Assembly: GCF_001641335.1 (NCBI RefSeq) | Contig: NZ_LVEM01000004.1 | Coordinates: 810,100-874,099 of the forward strand | Direction: 5' to 3' | Origin: Bradyrhizobium stylosanthis | GTDB lineage: Bacteria; Pseudomonadota; Alphaproteobacteria; Rhizobiales; Xanthobacteraceae | DNA: 64,000 bases | Shown here: positions 51,452-60,722 of the stretch, in pieces | Position numbering within the stretch: the first letter of the stretch is position 1 | Layout: each line of letters opens with the position of its first letter | The notes under the pieces: generated by a model | What the model was told of the DNA's origin: nothing | Databases searched by the model: none | What the model saw: only the letters and a program-made list of their open reading frames with translations | Translations under genes and position numbers: made by a program

Positions 51452-52678
51452 ATGCGCATTCTGGTCGTCTCGGCCATGTTTCCTCCGAATGTGCTCGGTG
51501 GTGCTGAAATCTCTGCTTTCAACCTCTCGTCCTGGCTCCTGAAGCAGGGACATGAAATCGGCGTACTCACGGCTGCAAAGTCGCGCGAAGAGGAGAAGTT
51601 CGGCGAGCTGGTCGACGGCATGAGAATCTGGAGCATCTACATGCCGCGCCCCTACCCGATCTACAAACAGGGGCGCGTCGACGAGACCTATTTGAAGCCG
51701 TTGTGGCATCTGCAAGACCACCTCGACCCGAGAAATGGGCGCATCGTCGGCCGCGTGCTCGACGAATTCAAACCCGAGTTCTGCAATGTGCACTATCTGA
51801 CCGGCATCGGACACAACGTCCTGCAGGAGTTCGCCAAGCGCGATCTGCCGATGATGTACGTGATGCCGGACCTGGCGCTGTCGTGCCTGCGGCTCACGAT
51901 GTTCGTCGACGGCAAGACCTGCGAAACGCAGTGCGGCGTCTGCAAGCTGTCGGCGGGCGTGAAGCGGCGCGGCATTCTGTCGATGCGCCGAATCGGCTTC
52001 TGCTCGCCGTCGCGCGCCAATCTGGAGCGGAATGCCGAGTTTCAGCCGCTCAAGCAATTTCCGACCGCTCACATTCTCAACGCGAACAAGTACCCGACGC
52101 CGACGGTCCAGCGCGTCGAGTCCGAAGCGGTCCGCTTCGTCTACGCCGGACGGCTGCACGAGGCCAAGGGAATTGATTGCCTGCTGGAAGCCGCCGAGGG
52201 GCTGGTGGATCGCTGGCCGTTCACCTTCACGATCGTCGGCGGCGGCGGACATGAGCCCGCCTTGCGCAAGAGGTTTGGCCATCATCCGTGGATCAGCTTC
52301 ACGGGCCACGTTCCGCTGCAGGAGGCCATCAATCACATCGCGACGAGCGACGTGCTTTGCATTCCCTCGATCTGGCTGGAGAACTCGCCGGGCGTCGTCA
52401 TTCAGGCCCTCGGCGTCGGCGTTCCCGTGATCGGCAGCAATTTCGGCGGAATCCCCGAGCTGGTCGAGCACGATGAAACGGGACTGCTGCTGCCCCCGGG
52501 AGACGTCCAGGCCTGGCGCGACGGCCTCGAAAAGGTCTTGTCGGACCGCGATACGCTTCGCCGCTACCAGGCCAACGCGATGGGGCGCGCCGGCGAATTC
52601 GATCAGGACTATCTGGGCGCAAAATACCTGAAGTTCATCGACGAGATTCGCAACTTCCGCGGGCATGCGAGCCAATGA
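51452..52678 (+). CDS. GT4-family glycosyltransferase with Cys cluster (copy 1)
   Basis: 408 residues. MRILVVSAMFPPNVLGGAEI starts the acceptor domain; FVYAGRLHEAKGIDCLLEA starts the donor domain; SIWLENSPGVVIQALGVGVPVIGS holds the EX7E region. An unusual Cys motif C-x3-C-x2-C (TCETQCGVC) lies at about residues 155-165. It is a clear paralogue of the gene at 59478 over its full length. ATG 51452 is set by GGAG upstream; an in-frame ATG 51371 has no site. It overlaps the GH-A-like gene by ATGA. Confidence 0.88.
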   Translation: MRILVVSAMFPPNVLGGAEISAFNLSSWLLKQGHEIGVLTAAKSREEEKFGELVDGMRIWSIYMPRPYPIYKQGRVDETYLKPLWHLQDHLDPRNGRIVGRVLDEFKPEFCNVHYLTGIGHNVLQEFAKRDLPMMYVMPDLALSCLRLTMFVDGKTCETQCGVCKLSAGVKRRGILSMRRIGFCSPSRANLERNAEFQPLKQFPTAHILNANKYPTPTVQRVESEAVRFVYAGRLHEAKGIDCLLEAAEGLVDRWPFTFTIVGGGGHEPALRKRFGHHPWISFTGHVPLQEAINHIATSDVLCIPSIWLENSPGVVIQALGVGVPVIGSNFGGIPELVEHDETGLLLPPGDVQAWRDGLEKVLSDRDTLRRYQANAMGRAGEFDQDYLGAKYLKFIDEIRNFRGHASQ

Positions 52679-54120
52679 GGCTGATGAGAATTTTGACCGG
52701 CAAGCCAGCCCATGAGGCTACGGCGTCGCATCCGGCACGCCGCGGCGCGCCGGTCTCTGCGGTGCTGCGTCGTGGCGTCGCATGGGGCCTGTTGTGCGGC
52801 ATCACGATGGCCGGTGCCGATCGCGCCGTGGCCGCGGAGAAGACCGTCACTCTGGCGCCGGTCGCTCGCGCCAATCCGGCAGGCACGCTGCTGATCGGAT
52901 CAAACATCCATTTCGGCCTCGTTCGCACGCTCGGCTACGATTCCGCAACCACGGCGCTGCACGAGCTGGCGCAGATCGGGGCTGCATCGTATCGCGACTA
53001 CCTGCCCTGGCAGTCCTTCAGCTTTCCGCCGCAAGGGCCGGTTCTCGTCAAGTCGCAGCGGCTGATGAATTTCATGCCGCAAACGAAATTGAAGCCCGTC
53101 CTCAATGTCGGCGCCGCGAACTCGTCCGTACCGGGAGGCGTTCCGCCGATCTCCGATGACGCGCTCGGCGTATTCGATGCCTATCTCAAGAAAGTCGTCG
53201 AGGTGACACGGCCATTCGATCCGATCTACGAGATCTGGAACGAGTGGAATATCGACATCGGCACGGGCACGCGCCTGCCGAGGCTGGTGGGCGAAGGGCC
53301 GGACAGCGATCCCCGATCGGCGGTCAACTATGTCCGCGTTGCAAATTCCGGAGTTCGCGCCCTCAAGAGCGCCAACCCACATGCTCAGGTGATCGTCGGA
53401 GCGGTCGGAGACGACATCGATTGGAAATGGACGAGGGCCATTGTCCGCGACGGCGTCCTGAACGGCGCCGATGGCCTGTCCGTTCATCTCTACAATCATT
53501 GCCTGAAGCCGCAAAACAGGACCGCCACCGAACTGATCGGCCGGGTCAAGCGTTTGCAGCAGGAACTGATGCAGGATCGTGGCGGGGCCGTCACGCCGAT
53601 CTACGTCACCGAGTTCAGCTGGCCGACCTCCAATGAACCGTGTGGGATCCCGCCCCTCGTTGCCGGCAACAATTTCGCGCAGTTCATTATGCAGAGCGCC
53701 GCCATCCCGTGGATCAAGGGCATCTGGGTGCATGAATTGAAGAACATCGGCCCCAGTCCGACGGACCGGGAGAACAATTTCGGGCTATATACGTTCAACG
53801 ACGAGCCGAAGCCGGCCGCCTGTTTCGTACGTGAAGCAACGGACCTGGTTCGCGGGGCCGATCACGTCGACATCCAGGAACCGCTCCCGGACGTGTTCGT
53901 TTTCAGGGCACGACGCGGCGCGCGGCAAAGCGTCGTTCTCTGGTCGTCGGGCGCGACCGTAAAGGCACGATACGCCCTGACCGGCCTGACTGAGGCATCT
54001 GGACGGCGGATGTGCGACGAGACCACGCCGGCCGCGGGCCCTCAGGGCGACGTGGGACCAAATCCGATCGTCTACGACCTGGATGCGTCCGCACCGGTCA
54101 CCATTCGGGTGCTGAACTGA
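52675..54120 (+). CDS. Exported GH-A-clan (GH39-like) glycosidase, copy 1
   Basis: 481 residues. A long basic N-region and a signal (GVAWGLLCGITMAGADRAVAA) suggest export. The barrel shows AASYRDYLPWQSF, acid/base Glu190 in IYEIWNEWNIDIG, SVHLYNHC, and nucleophile Glu313 in IYVTEFSWPT, as in GH39/PslG-like enzymes. It is paralogous to the gene at 60723. It is translationally coupled to the upstream GT4 gene (4-bp overlap), so it may edit the polymer in the periplasm during synthesis. Confidence 0.82.
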   Translation: MRLMRILTGKPAHEATASHPARRGAPVSAVLRRGVAWGLLCGITMAGADRAVAAEKTVTLAPVARANPAGTLLIGSNIHFGLVRTLGYDSATTALHELAQIGAASYRDYLPWQSFSFPPQGPVLVKSQRLMNFMPQTKLKPVLNVGAANSSVPGGVPPISDDALGVFDAYLKKVVEVTRPFDPIYEIWNEWNIDIGTGTRLPRLVGEGPDSDPRSAVNYVRVANSGVRALKSANPHAQVIVGAVGDDIDWKWTRAIVRDGVLNGADGLSVHLYNHCLKPQNRTATELIGRVKRLQQELMQDRGGAVTPIYVTEFSWPTSNEPCGIPPLVAGNNFAQFIMQSAAIPWIKGIWVHELKNIGPSPTDRENNFGLYTFNDEPKPAACFVREATDLVRGADHVDIQEPLPDVFVFRARRGARQSVVLWSSGATVKARYALTGLTEASGRRMCDETTPAAGPQGDVGPNPIVYDLDASAPVTIRVLN

Positions 54121-54189
54121 TGCCGTCGCGAAACCGCCCTCGAAAGAGACCTCAGCTCATTGTTGGCACGATCAAAGTCAAGCGAAGCA

Positions 54190-55305
54190 ATGCCCAGTGA
54201 ACTCACCATTCCGCTGTTTGCGATACATCATCACAAGATCGGCGGCACTGAATCGGCGATCTACAACCTCATTCACGGGCTCGACAAGGCGAAGGCCGCG
54301 TTGACGCTCGCGTTTTCCGATCCGGATCGCCTGTCGCCCGAATTCCTGCGATGGATGGCGAAGAGCCCGGGGATCGCGCAGCAGCGGCAATACCCGCTTC
54401 CCGGCAAGAACAGCCGCTTCGCCGAGGAACTCCTGTTCGAATGGCGAAGGTCGGGGAATGGCTGGGCGGTCTATCCGAACTATTTCCTTCCGCCGCGGCG
54501 CCCCGGCAGCCGGGCGAAATCGGCCGTGATCCTCCACGACATTCAGTACAAGGTGCTGCCGCAGTACCATTCCAGCAAGAGGAAGGCCTGGCTCGACTTT
54601 TATCTCCCGCGGATGTTCCAGACGGCAGACCTCGTGTTCCTGATCTCCAATTCCGAGAAGGAATATGTTCGCCAGCATTTCGGCGACGCGGCGGCCGACA
54701 AGTGCAAGGTCATCTACAACGCCATCGAATGGGCCCGGCTCGAGCAGGGCGAGATCAGCGAGGCAACCCGCAAGCTTGCGGGCCGGCCTTACGTCCTCAC
54801 CGTCAGCCATCCCTTCCCGCACAAGAACCTGGGCGTCCTCATCAAGGCGTTCGACCGGGTGGCCCAATCGAATCCCGAGATCGAACTGTATCTCGCCGGC
54901 AAGGCCTCGGACGAGAAGACGCGCCTGATACGCGAGAATGCGAGTGAGAAGACCGCGGCTCGCATCGTGATGACGGGTATCTTGTCGGATGCGGATCTCG
55001 GCGAACTCTACCGAAACGCTCGGCTCTTCGTCTTGCCCTCTCTCTACGAGGGCTTCGGCATGCCGGCGGCGGAGGCGATGGGCTTCGGGGTGCCGACGCT
55101 GGTCAGCGGCGTGACATCGCTTCCCGAAGCAACCCTGGGCAAGGCGGAATACGTCGCCGATCCAACCAATGTCGACGCGTGGGCGGAACAGATGACCGCT
55201 TGTTTGAATTCCGGCGAACGTCTGTCCACAGAGACCGTCGCCGAAGTCCGAGATGCGTTCGCACCTCACAGGGTTGCGCAGTCGCTTCTTCAGAATCTGG
55301 GTTAG
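54190..55305 (+). CDS. GT4-family glycosyltransferase
   Basis: 371 residues. Acceptor-domain start TIPLFAIHHHKIGGTESAIYNL; donor domain VLTVSHPFPHKNLGVLIKAFDRV; SLYEGFGMPAAEAMGFGVPTLVS is the EX7E and GFG region typical of WbaZ/mannosyltransferase-like GT4. ATG 54190 is used; no strong Shine-Dalgarno. It follows the GH gene by 69 bp and resembles the gene at 57650. Confidence 0.87.
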   Translation: MPSELTIPLFAIHHHKIGGTESAIYNLIHGLDKAKAALTLAFSDPDRLSPEFLRWMAKSPGIAQQRQYPLPGKNSRFAEELLFEWRRSGNGWAVYPNYFLPPRRPGSRAKSAVILHDIQYKVLPQYHSSKRKAWLDFYLPRMFQTADLVFLISNSEKEYVRQHFGDAAADKCKVIYNAIEWARLEQGEISEATRKLAGRPYVLTVSHPFPHKNLGVLIKAFDRVAQSNPEIELYLAGKASDEKTRLIRENASEKTAARIVMTGILSDADLGELYRNARLFVLPSLYEGFGMPAAEAMGFGVPTLVSGVTSLPEATLGKAEYVADPTNVDAWAEQMTACLNSGERLSTETVAEVRDAFAPHRVAQSLLQNLG

Positions 55306-55531
55306 TGCATGTTAGTCGTGCAGACTCTCGCTGAAAATAGAGGCTCTCCGGCTGAGTTTGCGACGGGGGTCAGTCGGAAAGTTATGGTATGACCGCATCA
55401 AGATCGACAAGAGCCGCCGAGCACATCCAGGAACATCGGAACCCATGCCAAGGATCAGCAGCAGTTGTGACGTCACATGGAGGCGGCAATCCCGCCATGG
55501 ACGCGGCTTGTCATAGCGAGCGCGTGTTTGC

Positions 55532-56398
55532 ATGACCGAGCCTTCAACTCTGCAGGAATCCCGCCCGGTGAGCAGCTCTGGCAAGGTCCAGGCGGTCATC
55601 GTCAATTTCAGAACCGCTCGACTGACCATTCGCTGCGTCAAGTCGATGCTGGAGCATGGCGTGGTGGATCCGGACGGCGTGCTGGTCGTTGACAACTGCT
55701 CCGGAGACAACTCGATCGACGAAGTCCGCAAGGCCCTGCCCAACATTCGGACTGTTGTCTCAGACCACAATGGCGGCTTCGGCGCCGGCGTGAATCTGGG
55801 CGTGGCGAACACCACCGCCGATTATCTTCTCATCCTGAATCCCGACACCTATTTCGAGTTCAACAGCGTTGCTCCGGTCGTCGACTTCATGGAGCAGAGC
55901 CCGGAAACCGCCCTGGTCGGGCTCGACCTCGTCAACCCCGACGGAAGCCGGCAATACTCGGCCCGGCGCTTCTACTCGGTGTTCGACGTCCTTGCCAGGC
56001 GCGTGGACTGGATCGGAGCCATGGTGCCCGGGCGCACCGACAAGCACCTGATGAAGGACGCCTGGGAGACCGGCAAGCCGTTCGATGCGGAATGGGTGAT
56101 GGGCACGGGCTTCGTCGTCCGGCGCACGGCCTATGAGCAGATCCAGGGAATGGACGAGAGCTATTTCCTGTACATGGAGGATGTCGATCTCTGCGCTCGT
56201 CTCTGGCGGGCGGGACACAGGATCAAGGGCATCCCCGGAGCCAAGCTGGTCCACGACCATCAGCGGTCGAGCGCTGCCGGTCCTCTCACATTCGCAGGAA
56301 GGACGCATATTCGCAGCCTCCTTCTGTTCAAGTCGCGCTTTGCCGTGCCGCTGTTCCGGCCCCCTGGCGTGGACAGGATCAGCAAGCGCACGGGCTGA
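55532..56398 (+). CDS. GT2-family glycosyltransferase (rhamnosyltransferase-like)
   Basis: 288 residues, GT-A fold. VQAVIVNFRTARLTIRCVKSM, VLVVDNCSGDNS and HNGGFGAGVNLG; the metal-binding region is LLILNPDTYF (the Asp-x-Asp equivalent), and FLYMEDVDLCARL carries the acidic base motif. These match inverting rhamnosyl/N-acetylglucosaminyltransferases. The only GT2 in the locus. Preceded by 226 bp without gene content. Confidence 0.88.
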   Translation: MTEPSTLQESRPVSSSGKVQAVIVNFRTARLTIRCVKSMLEHGVVDPDGVLVVDNCSGDNSIDEVRKALPNIRTVVSDHNGGFGAGVNLGVANTTADYLLILNPDTYFEFNSVAPVVDFMEQSPETALVGLDLVNPDGSRQYSARRFYSVFDVLARRVDWIGAMVPGRTDKHLMKDAWETGKPFDAEWVMGTGFVVRRTAYEQIQGMDESYFLYMEDVDLCARLWRAGHRIKGIPGAKLVHDHQRSSAAGPLTFAGRTHIRSLLLFKSRFAVPLFRPPGVDRISKRTG

Positions 56399-56451
56399 GC
56401 TCCAGGCATCGGCCTCCTCACGCTGCGACTTGACGAAGGAAGTCATTTTTC

Positions 56452-57567
56452 ATGAAGCCCGAACTTCCGAGAACAACCCAGGCGCCACGGCAAGGACAAC
56501 TGCTGCAGTTGAACTGGATCCGTGGCATCGCGGCGCTGCTCGTCGTGGGCTATCACTGCGAGGTGACCATGCTGATGCCGAAATATTTCGGCACCGCCAC
56601 GTTTCCGTTGTTCAAGGCGGGCCATTCGGGCGTTCAGCTGTTTTTCGTCCTGAGCGGCTTCGTCATCTACCTGGCGCATCATCGCGATCCCGAGGGTAAC
56701 GGCAGCGCCATCGCCCGGTTCGTGGCCAAACGCTTCCGCCGCCTCTATCCGTCGCTCTGGATCGTGCTCGTTCCCCTGATCATCCTGTCGTTTCTCGGTT
56801 TCTCCACGAGAGTGCCTGATGGCAGCGACGTCATCCTGTCGCTCCTGATCCTGCCGGTGAAGGAAGAGGTCATCCTGGCGACGGAGTGGACGCTTCGTCA
56901 CGAAATTCTCTTCTACGCGATGTTCGCCGTCTTCCTGTGGAATCGACGAATTGGCTTCGGCCTTCTGATCGCCTGGGGCCTTGTTGGCCTGCCTCTCGCG
57001 CTGATCGACGGCAAAGGCTGGTTGATCGATTTCATCTTCAACAACAACCACCTGCTTTTCCTCGCAGGGGCCGGCATTGCGTGGCTCTACGTTCGCAAAT
57101 ATTCCGCCGGCGGTCCGTTTTTCCTCTTCGCCGGCCTGATCGTCTTCGCCGTCACGTTCTACTTCGGGATCTCCAAGCAGATCCCCGCAAAGGCCGAGCT
57201 CCTGCTGTTCGGGCTTGGCGCGGCTGGGATCATCTACGGCGCGTGCTCGATGCCATACCTGAACCGGCGAATTGCCCCGCTGGAGGAGGCAGGCGCGGCG
57301 TCATATGCGCTCTATCTCATCCATTATCCGCTGATCTCGCTGCTCGTGAAGGTCGCGGTCAAGATCGACCAGTCGGTCGCGATACCGCACGCCGTGTATT
57401 TTGTGGCGATCCTGGTCATCTGCCAGCTGGCGGCCTTCGCTTTCCATCGCCTGATCGAAGCCCCCCTGCTGAATGCCCGCTCGATGCAGAACCTGTTTGC
57501 CCCTACGAGGACCGCGACGGCCGCATCGAACTATCAGGGACGCGCTCCGGCACCCTCGTCTGACTGA
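56452..57567 (+). CDS. Acyltransferase-3 family membrane protein
   Basis: 371 residues, about ten membrane helices. LNWIRGIAALLVVGYHCEVT carries the Arg/His pair; GVQLFFVLSGFVIYLAHHRD and AASYALYLIHYPLISLL complete the family signature. Likely O-acylation of the repeat unit. AAGGAAG lies about nine bases before the ATG. Second of two such enzymes in the locus. Confidence 0.9.
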   Translation: MKPELPRTTQAPRQGQLLQLNWIRGIAALLVVGYHCEVTMLMPKYFGTATFPLFKAGHSGVQLFFVLSGFVIYLAHHRDPEGNGSAIARFVAKRFRRLYPSLWIVLVPLIILSFLGFSTRVPDGSDVILSLLILPVKEEVILATEWTLRHEILFYAMFAVFLWNRRIGFGLLIAWGLVGLPLALIDGKGWLIDFIFNNNHLLFLAGAGIAWLYVRKYSAGGPFFLFAGLIVFAVTFYFGISKQIPAKAELLLFGLGAAGIIYGACSMPYLNRRIAPLEEAGAASYALYLIHYPLISLLVKVAVKIDQSVAIPHAVYFVAILVICQLAAFAFHRLIEAPLLNARSMQNLFAPTRTATAASNYQGRAPAPSSD

Positions 57568-57649
57568 TCGACGCCGCCACGTTCCTGGCGAGCTTCAGAT
57601 CGCGGTTGCTGCGTCGGGTTGCCCCGCCTGCCCGTGGCATGAGACGCGG

Positions 57650-58723
57650 CTATATCGAGTTCAGCAGCGCGAGCGCCGACGACGTCCAGGTATATTGTGC
57701 CAGCCGCCCGGCCTGACGTTGCTGCTCGGCCGCAGACAGCGGCCCCTTCTCGATCCGATCGAGCATCAGGCGCGACAATTGGCCTGGATCGGTCGGACTG
57801 CAAAATTCGGCCGCGTCACCGCAGATTTCGCGCAGCACGGCGATATCCGAGGCGATCACCGGGCAGCCGAACAGCATCGCCTCGAGCGGAGGCACGCCAA
57901 AACCCTCGTAGAAGCTCGGAAAGATCAATGCCGCCGCGTGCTGGTACAGTGCGGCGATCGCCTCATCGGAGATCTGCCCGACACGCACCACGCGCTCATC
58001 GGCGATCGGCCCCGAGTGCCGGAAGACGCGTTCATCCTGCCCACCGACGATCACGAGCCGATGGGATGCCGGGATCGACTTGATCGCGTCGGTTGCGAGG
58101 CGGATGTTCTTGTTCTTTTTCGTCGACCCGATCGCCAGGAAATACTTGCCCTGACCGAGCTCGAACCGCTCGAGGATCGAAGGGTCCGGTTGGACTCCCG
58201 CTAGATGTTCCGCGCTGTTCGAGCAGACCGTGATGGCATCGGGCGCGACACCGAGCACAGCCGAGAGTTCGCTCCGGGAGAACTTCGAGACCGTGATGAG
58301 GTTCGCGGTCCTTGAATAAAGCCATCCAAGGCCGCGATGGAAGGTCGCATAGCTGCGGCTGAAGAACTCGGGATGGCGAAACACCTGCGCATCATGGATG
58401 ACGATGTGATGCCGGCGATGGAGCACGGGCCCGGAATTGGCGAGGCTGATGAGCGTGCCCTTACGCGCTGCCATTGCGAGATCGATCTGGTCCCAGGCAT
58501 GTCCCGTTCGCGTTCCGACGCTTTCGACGCGGACGTGCTTCAGCGCAAGACGCTCCTCGGCATTCGAAGGCACCAGCAGGGTCCAGCGTGCGTCGCTCAG
58601 CCGGGCAGGCAGTTGCTGCCGATCGATCAATTGATCGATGGCCTTGACGATTTCCGCCGCAAACCGCTGAACACCGCTCAGGGACTGCGAGAGGAACCGG
58701 CCATTCAGGAAGACATCAGCCAT
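57650..58723 (-). CDS. GT4-family glycosyltransferase
   Basis: 357 residues. MADVFLNGRFLSQSLSGVQRFA is the WbaZ-like start (G-x-x-R-F near the donor interface); YFLAIGSTKKNKNIRLATDAI starts the donor domain; SFYEGFGVPPLEAMLFGCPVIAS is the EX7E motif. It is the last gene of a three-gene minus-strand operon with a methyltransferase (20 bp upstream) and a GT4. Confidence 0.87.
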   Translation of the reverse strand: MADVFLNGRFLSQSLSGVQRFAAEIVKAIDQLIDRQQLPARLSDARWTLLVPSNAEERLALKHVRVESVGTRTGHAWDQIDLAMAARKGTLISLANSGPVLHRRHHIVIHDAQVFRHPEFFSRSYATFHRGLGWLYSRTANLITVSKFSRSELSAVLGVAPDAITVCSNSAEHLAGVQPDPSILERFELGQGKYFLAIGSTKKNKNIRLATDAIKSIPASHRLVIVGGQDERVFRHSGPIADERVVRVGQISDEAIAALYQHAAALIFPSFYEGFGVPPLEAMLFGCPVIASDIAVLREICGDAAEFCSPTDPGQLSRLMLDRIEKGPLSAAEQQRQAGRLAQYTWTSSALALLNSI

Positions 58724-58743
58724 GCTTCAACGACTTCGCGGGC

Positions 58744-59481
58744 TTAGGCCGGCTTCGAACGGCTGAGGACCATGAGGGACCATCCGCCCACGAGCCGAAC
58801 CGTGGCGTCGGGAGCGGCACGAAACGCCAATCGCCGCGGCCATGCGGCCAGCCGCTTCTTCCAGGTCTTGTACGACTGGTCGATGGCCCAGGCCGTATAG
58901 AAGCTGTCGATCGTCTCCAGGCCCGCCTCCGCGACCATCGACAGCGCGCTGTCCCGCGAGAAATAATGGATATGCCCCAGTGCGCGACGGGCTTCGGGCA
59001 ACACCCAGCCGCGCCCGACTGCGAGAGCATTCATGTCGAGCGGAATGTGGGTGACCTGCCAGCGCGACATCGTCTGCATCGCCCTGAGGAATTCGAAGGG
59101 ATTTTCGACGTGCTCCACAACGTCGATCGCCATGGTCACGTCGAACTGCTTCCCGCTTTGGAAAGCATTCTCCATGCTGAAGCTCAGGTTGTCGGACGCC
59201 CGTTTGCGCGAGAGGTCGTGGGCATAGGGCGAGACCTCAAATCCTTCCATCCGCGATTGCGGGTAGTTCTTGGAGAGGATTCCGACGATCGCACCCGTCC
59301 CGCAGCCGATGTCGGCAAGCGTGCTCCACTGGATGTTGTTACGCTCCAGGATCGTCCGGATATGCGCAGCCTTCCACGGCGCGTCGTCCTCGTGCCAGTC
59401 CGGATTGTCGACCGCGTAGTCGTCCTGGCTGTACCTGCTTGTTGCGCCGGCCACCGGCTGCTCAGTCGAGTGGGAGTTCAT
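58744..59481 (-). CDS. SAM-dependent class I methyltransferase
   Basis: 245 residues. STLADIGCGTGAIVGILSKNYP is motif I, MEGFEVSPYAH motif II and FDVTMAIDVVEHVENPFEFL motif for acceptor binding. The C-terminus is basic. Within this operon it probably methylates a sugar of the repeat unit, but a lipid or small-molecule acceptor is possible. Its ATG overlaps the upstream GT4 stop (ATGA), so it is coupled. Confidence 0.85.
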   Translation of the reverse strand: MNSHSTEQPVAGATSRYSQDDYAVDNPDWHEDDAPWKAAHIRTILERNNIQWSTLADIGCGTGAIVGILSKNYPQSRMEGFEVSPYAHDLSRKRASDNLSFSMENAFQSGKQFDVTMAIDVVEHVENPFEFLRAMQTMSRWQVTHIPLDMNALAVGRGWVLPEARRALGHIHYFSRDSALSMVAEAGLETIDSFYTAWAIDQSYKTWKKRLAAWPRRLAFRAAPDATVRLVGGWSLMVLSRSKPA

Positions 59482-60689
59482 GCCGGTTGCGTCCTCACTT
59501 TTTCGTAGAAGGCAACAACGCGCCGCCCCAGAGTATCCTGATCGAATTCCTGCATGGCTGCGTCGGCGCTGTCCTTGTACGCGTCGAGACGCTCCGGATG
59601 ATCGAGGATTCCCTCTATCGCCGCGCTCCAGGCTCTTACATCGCCGGCCTCCACAAGGACACCGTTTTTCTCGTGTGTCACGAGCTCCGGTATTCCGCCC
59701 GCGTTGCTTCCCATGACGGGAAGGCCGCGCCCGAGAGCCTCGATGATCACGCCGGGCGAATTTTCGAACCATACGGAGGGCACGAGAAGAAGGTCGCTCT
59801 GCATCATCCGGTTGGTGACGTCCTGGACCGAAACATGCCCGGTGAATTCGAGCCAGCGATGATGGCCAAAGCGCCGCTTGAGATCGTCTTCGCTGGGGCC
59901 GGTTCCCACCAGCGTCAGCTTGAACTCGTGCCGGGCCGCCAGCGGCTCGATGGCCTCGAGCAGAACGTACAATCCTTTGGATTCATGCAGACGTCCGACA
60001 TACAGGAAACGGATGATCCCGGACAGGCTTCTCTCGACCGTCGGCGTCGGCGATTTGTTGGGATTGAGGATATGGGCCTGGGCCCATCGCTGAAGCGGCT
60101 GAAGCGCCGACAAACGGCGAAGAATGGCGAGCGAAGGCGACACAAAGCCCAGCCGTGGAACGGAGCGGAGGAAGGCGAGTTTCGCCCTGGACGAAAACGC
60201 GCATGGCGCGCAGAGGCTTTCGCATTCCCGGCCGTTCCTAAACATCGCCATCCTCACGCAGGCGAGGCTCAGATCGTGCAGCGTGATGACGACCGGGATG
60301 TTCCTCGCACCGATCACGCGAAGGGCATTCCAGCCGAGGCCCTGCAGGACGTGGATACTGACCAGATCGGGGCTAAATTCGTCGAGCACCTGACGCATGA
60401 TCCGTTCGTTACGCGGATCAAAATGGTCTTGAAGATGCCAGACGGATTTCTGTAAACCGCCTTTCTGAGCCGCTTCAAACACGGTGTACGGCCGAGGCAT
60501 ATGAAAGCGCCAGACCTTGAGATCGTCAACGATCGCCCCCCTCACCTCGTCCGCGGGCGTCGGCGCTGTGCTCAGGACTGCGATCTCATGGCCGTTCGCA
60601 TGGAGCCACGCCGCCAGATTGCGCGCGGAAATTTCGGCTCCACCTTGGACAAAGGGGGGAAAGAAGGCTGAGACGAAGAGAATCCGCAT
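59478..60689 (-). CDS. GT4-family glycosyltransferase with Cys cluster (copy 2)
   Basis: 403 residues, a full-length paralogue of the gene at 51452: MRILFVSAFFPPFVQGGAEI, MPRPY, VWHLQDHFDPRN, the Cys motif ECESLCAPC (C-x3-C-x2-C), FLYVGRLHESKGLYVLLEA and SVWFENSPGVIIEALGRGLPVMGS. Like copy 1 it is next to a GH-A-like gene, here divergently with only 33 bp between the start codons. Confidence 0.88.
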   Translation of the reverse strand: MRILFVSAFFPPFVQGGAEISARNLAAWLHANGHEIAVLSTAPTPADEVRGAIVDDLKVWRFHMPRPYTVFEAAQKGGLQKSVWHLQDHFDPRNERIMRQVLDEFSPDLVSIHVLQGLGWNALRVIGARNIPVVITLHDLSLACVRMAMFRNGRECESLCAPCAFSSRAKLAFLRSVPRLGFVSPSLAILRRLSALQPLQRWAQAHILNPNKSPTPTVERSLSGIIRFLYVGRLHESKGLYVLLEAIEPLAARHEFKLTLVGTGPSEDDLKRRFGHHRWLEFTGHVSVQDVTNRMMQSDLLLVPSVWFENSPGVIIEALGRGLPVMGSNAGGIPELVTHEKNGVLVEAGDVRAWSAAIEGILDHPERLDAYKDSADAAMQEFDQDTLGRRVVAFYEKVRTQPA

Positions 60690-60722
60690 GTACGTTCGTT
60701 ACCTGACACAATAGAGGCGAAG

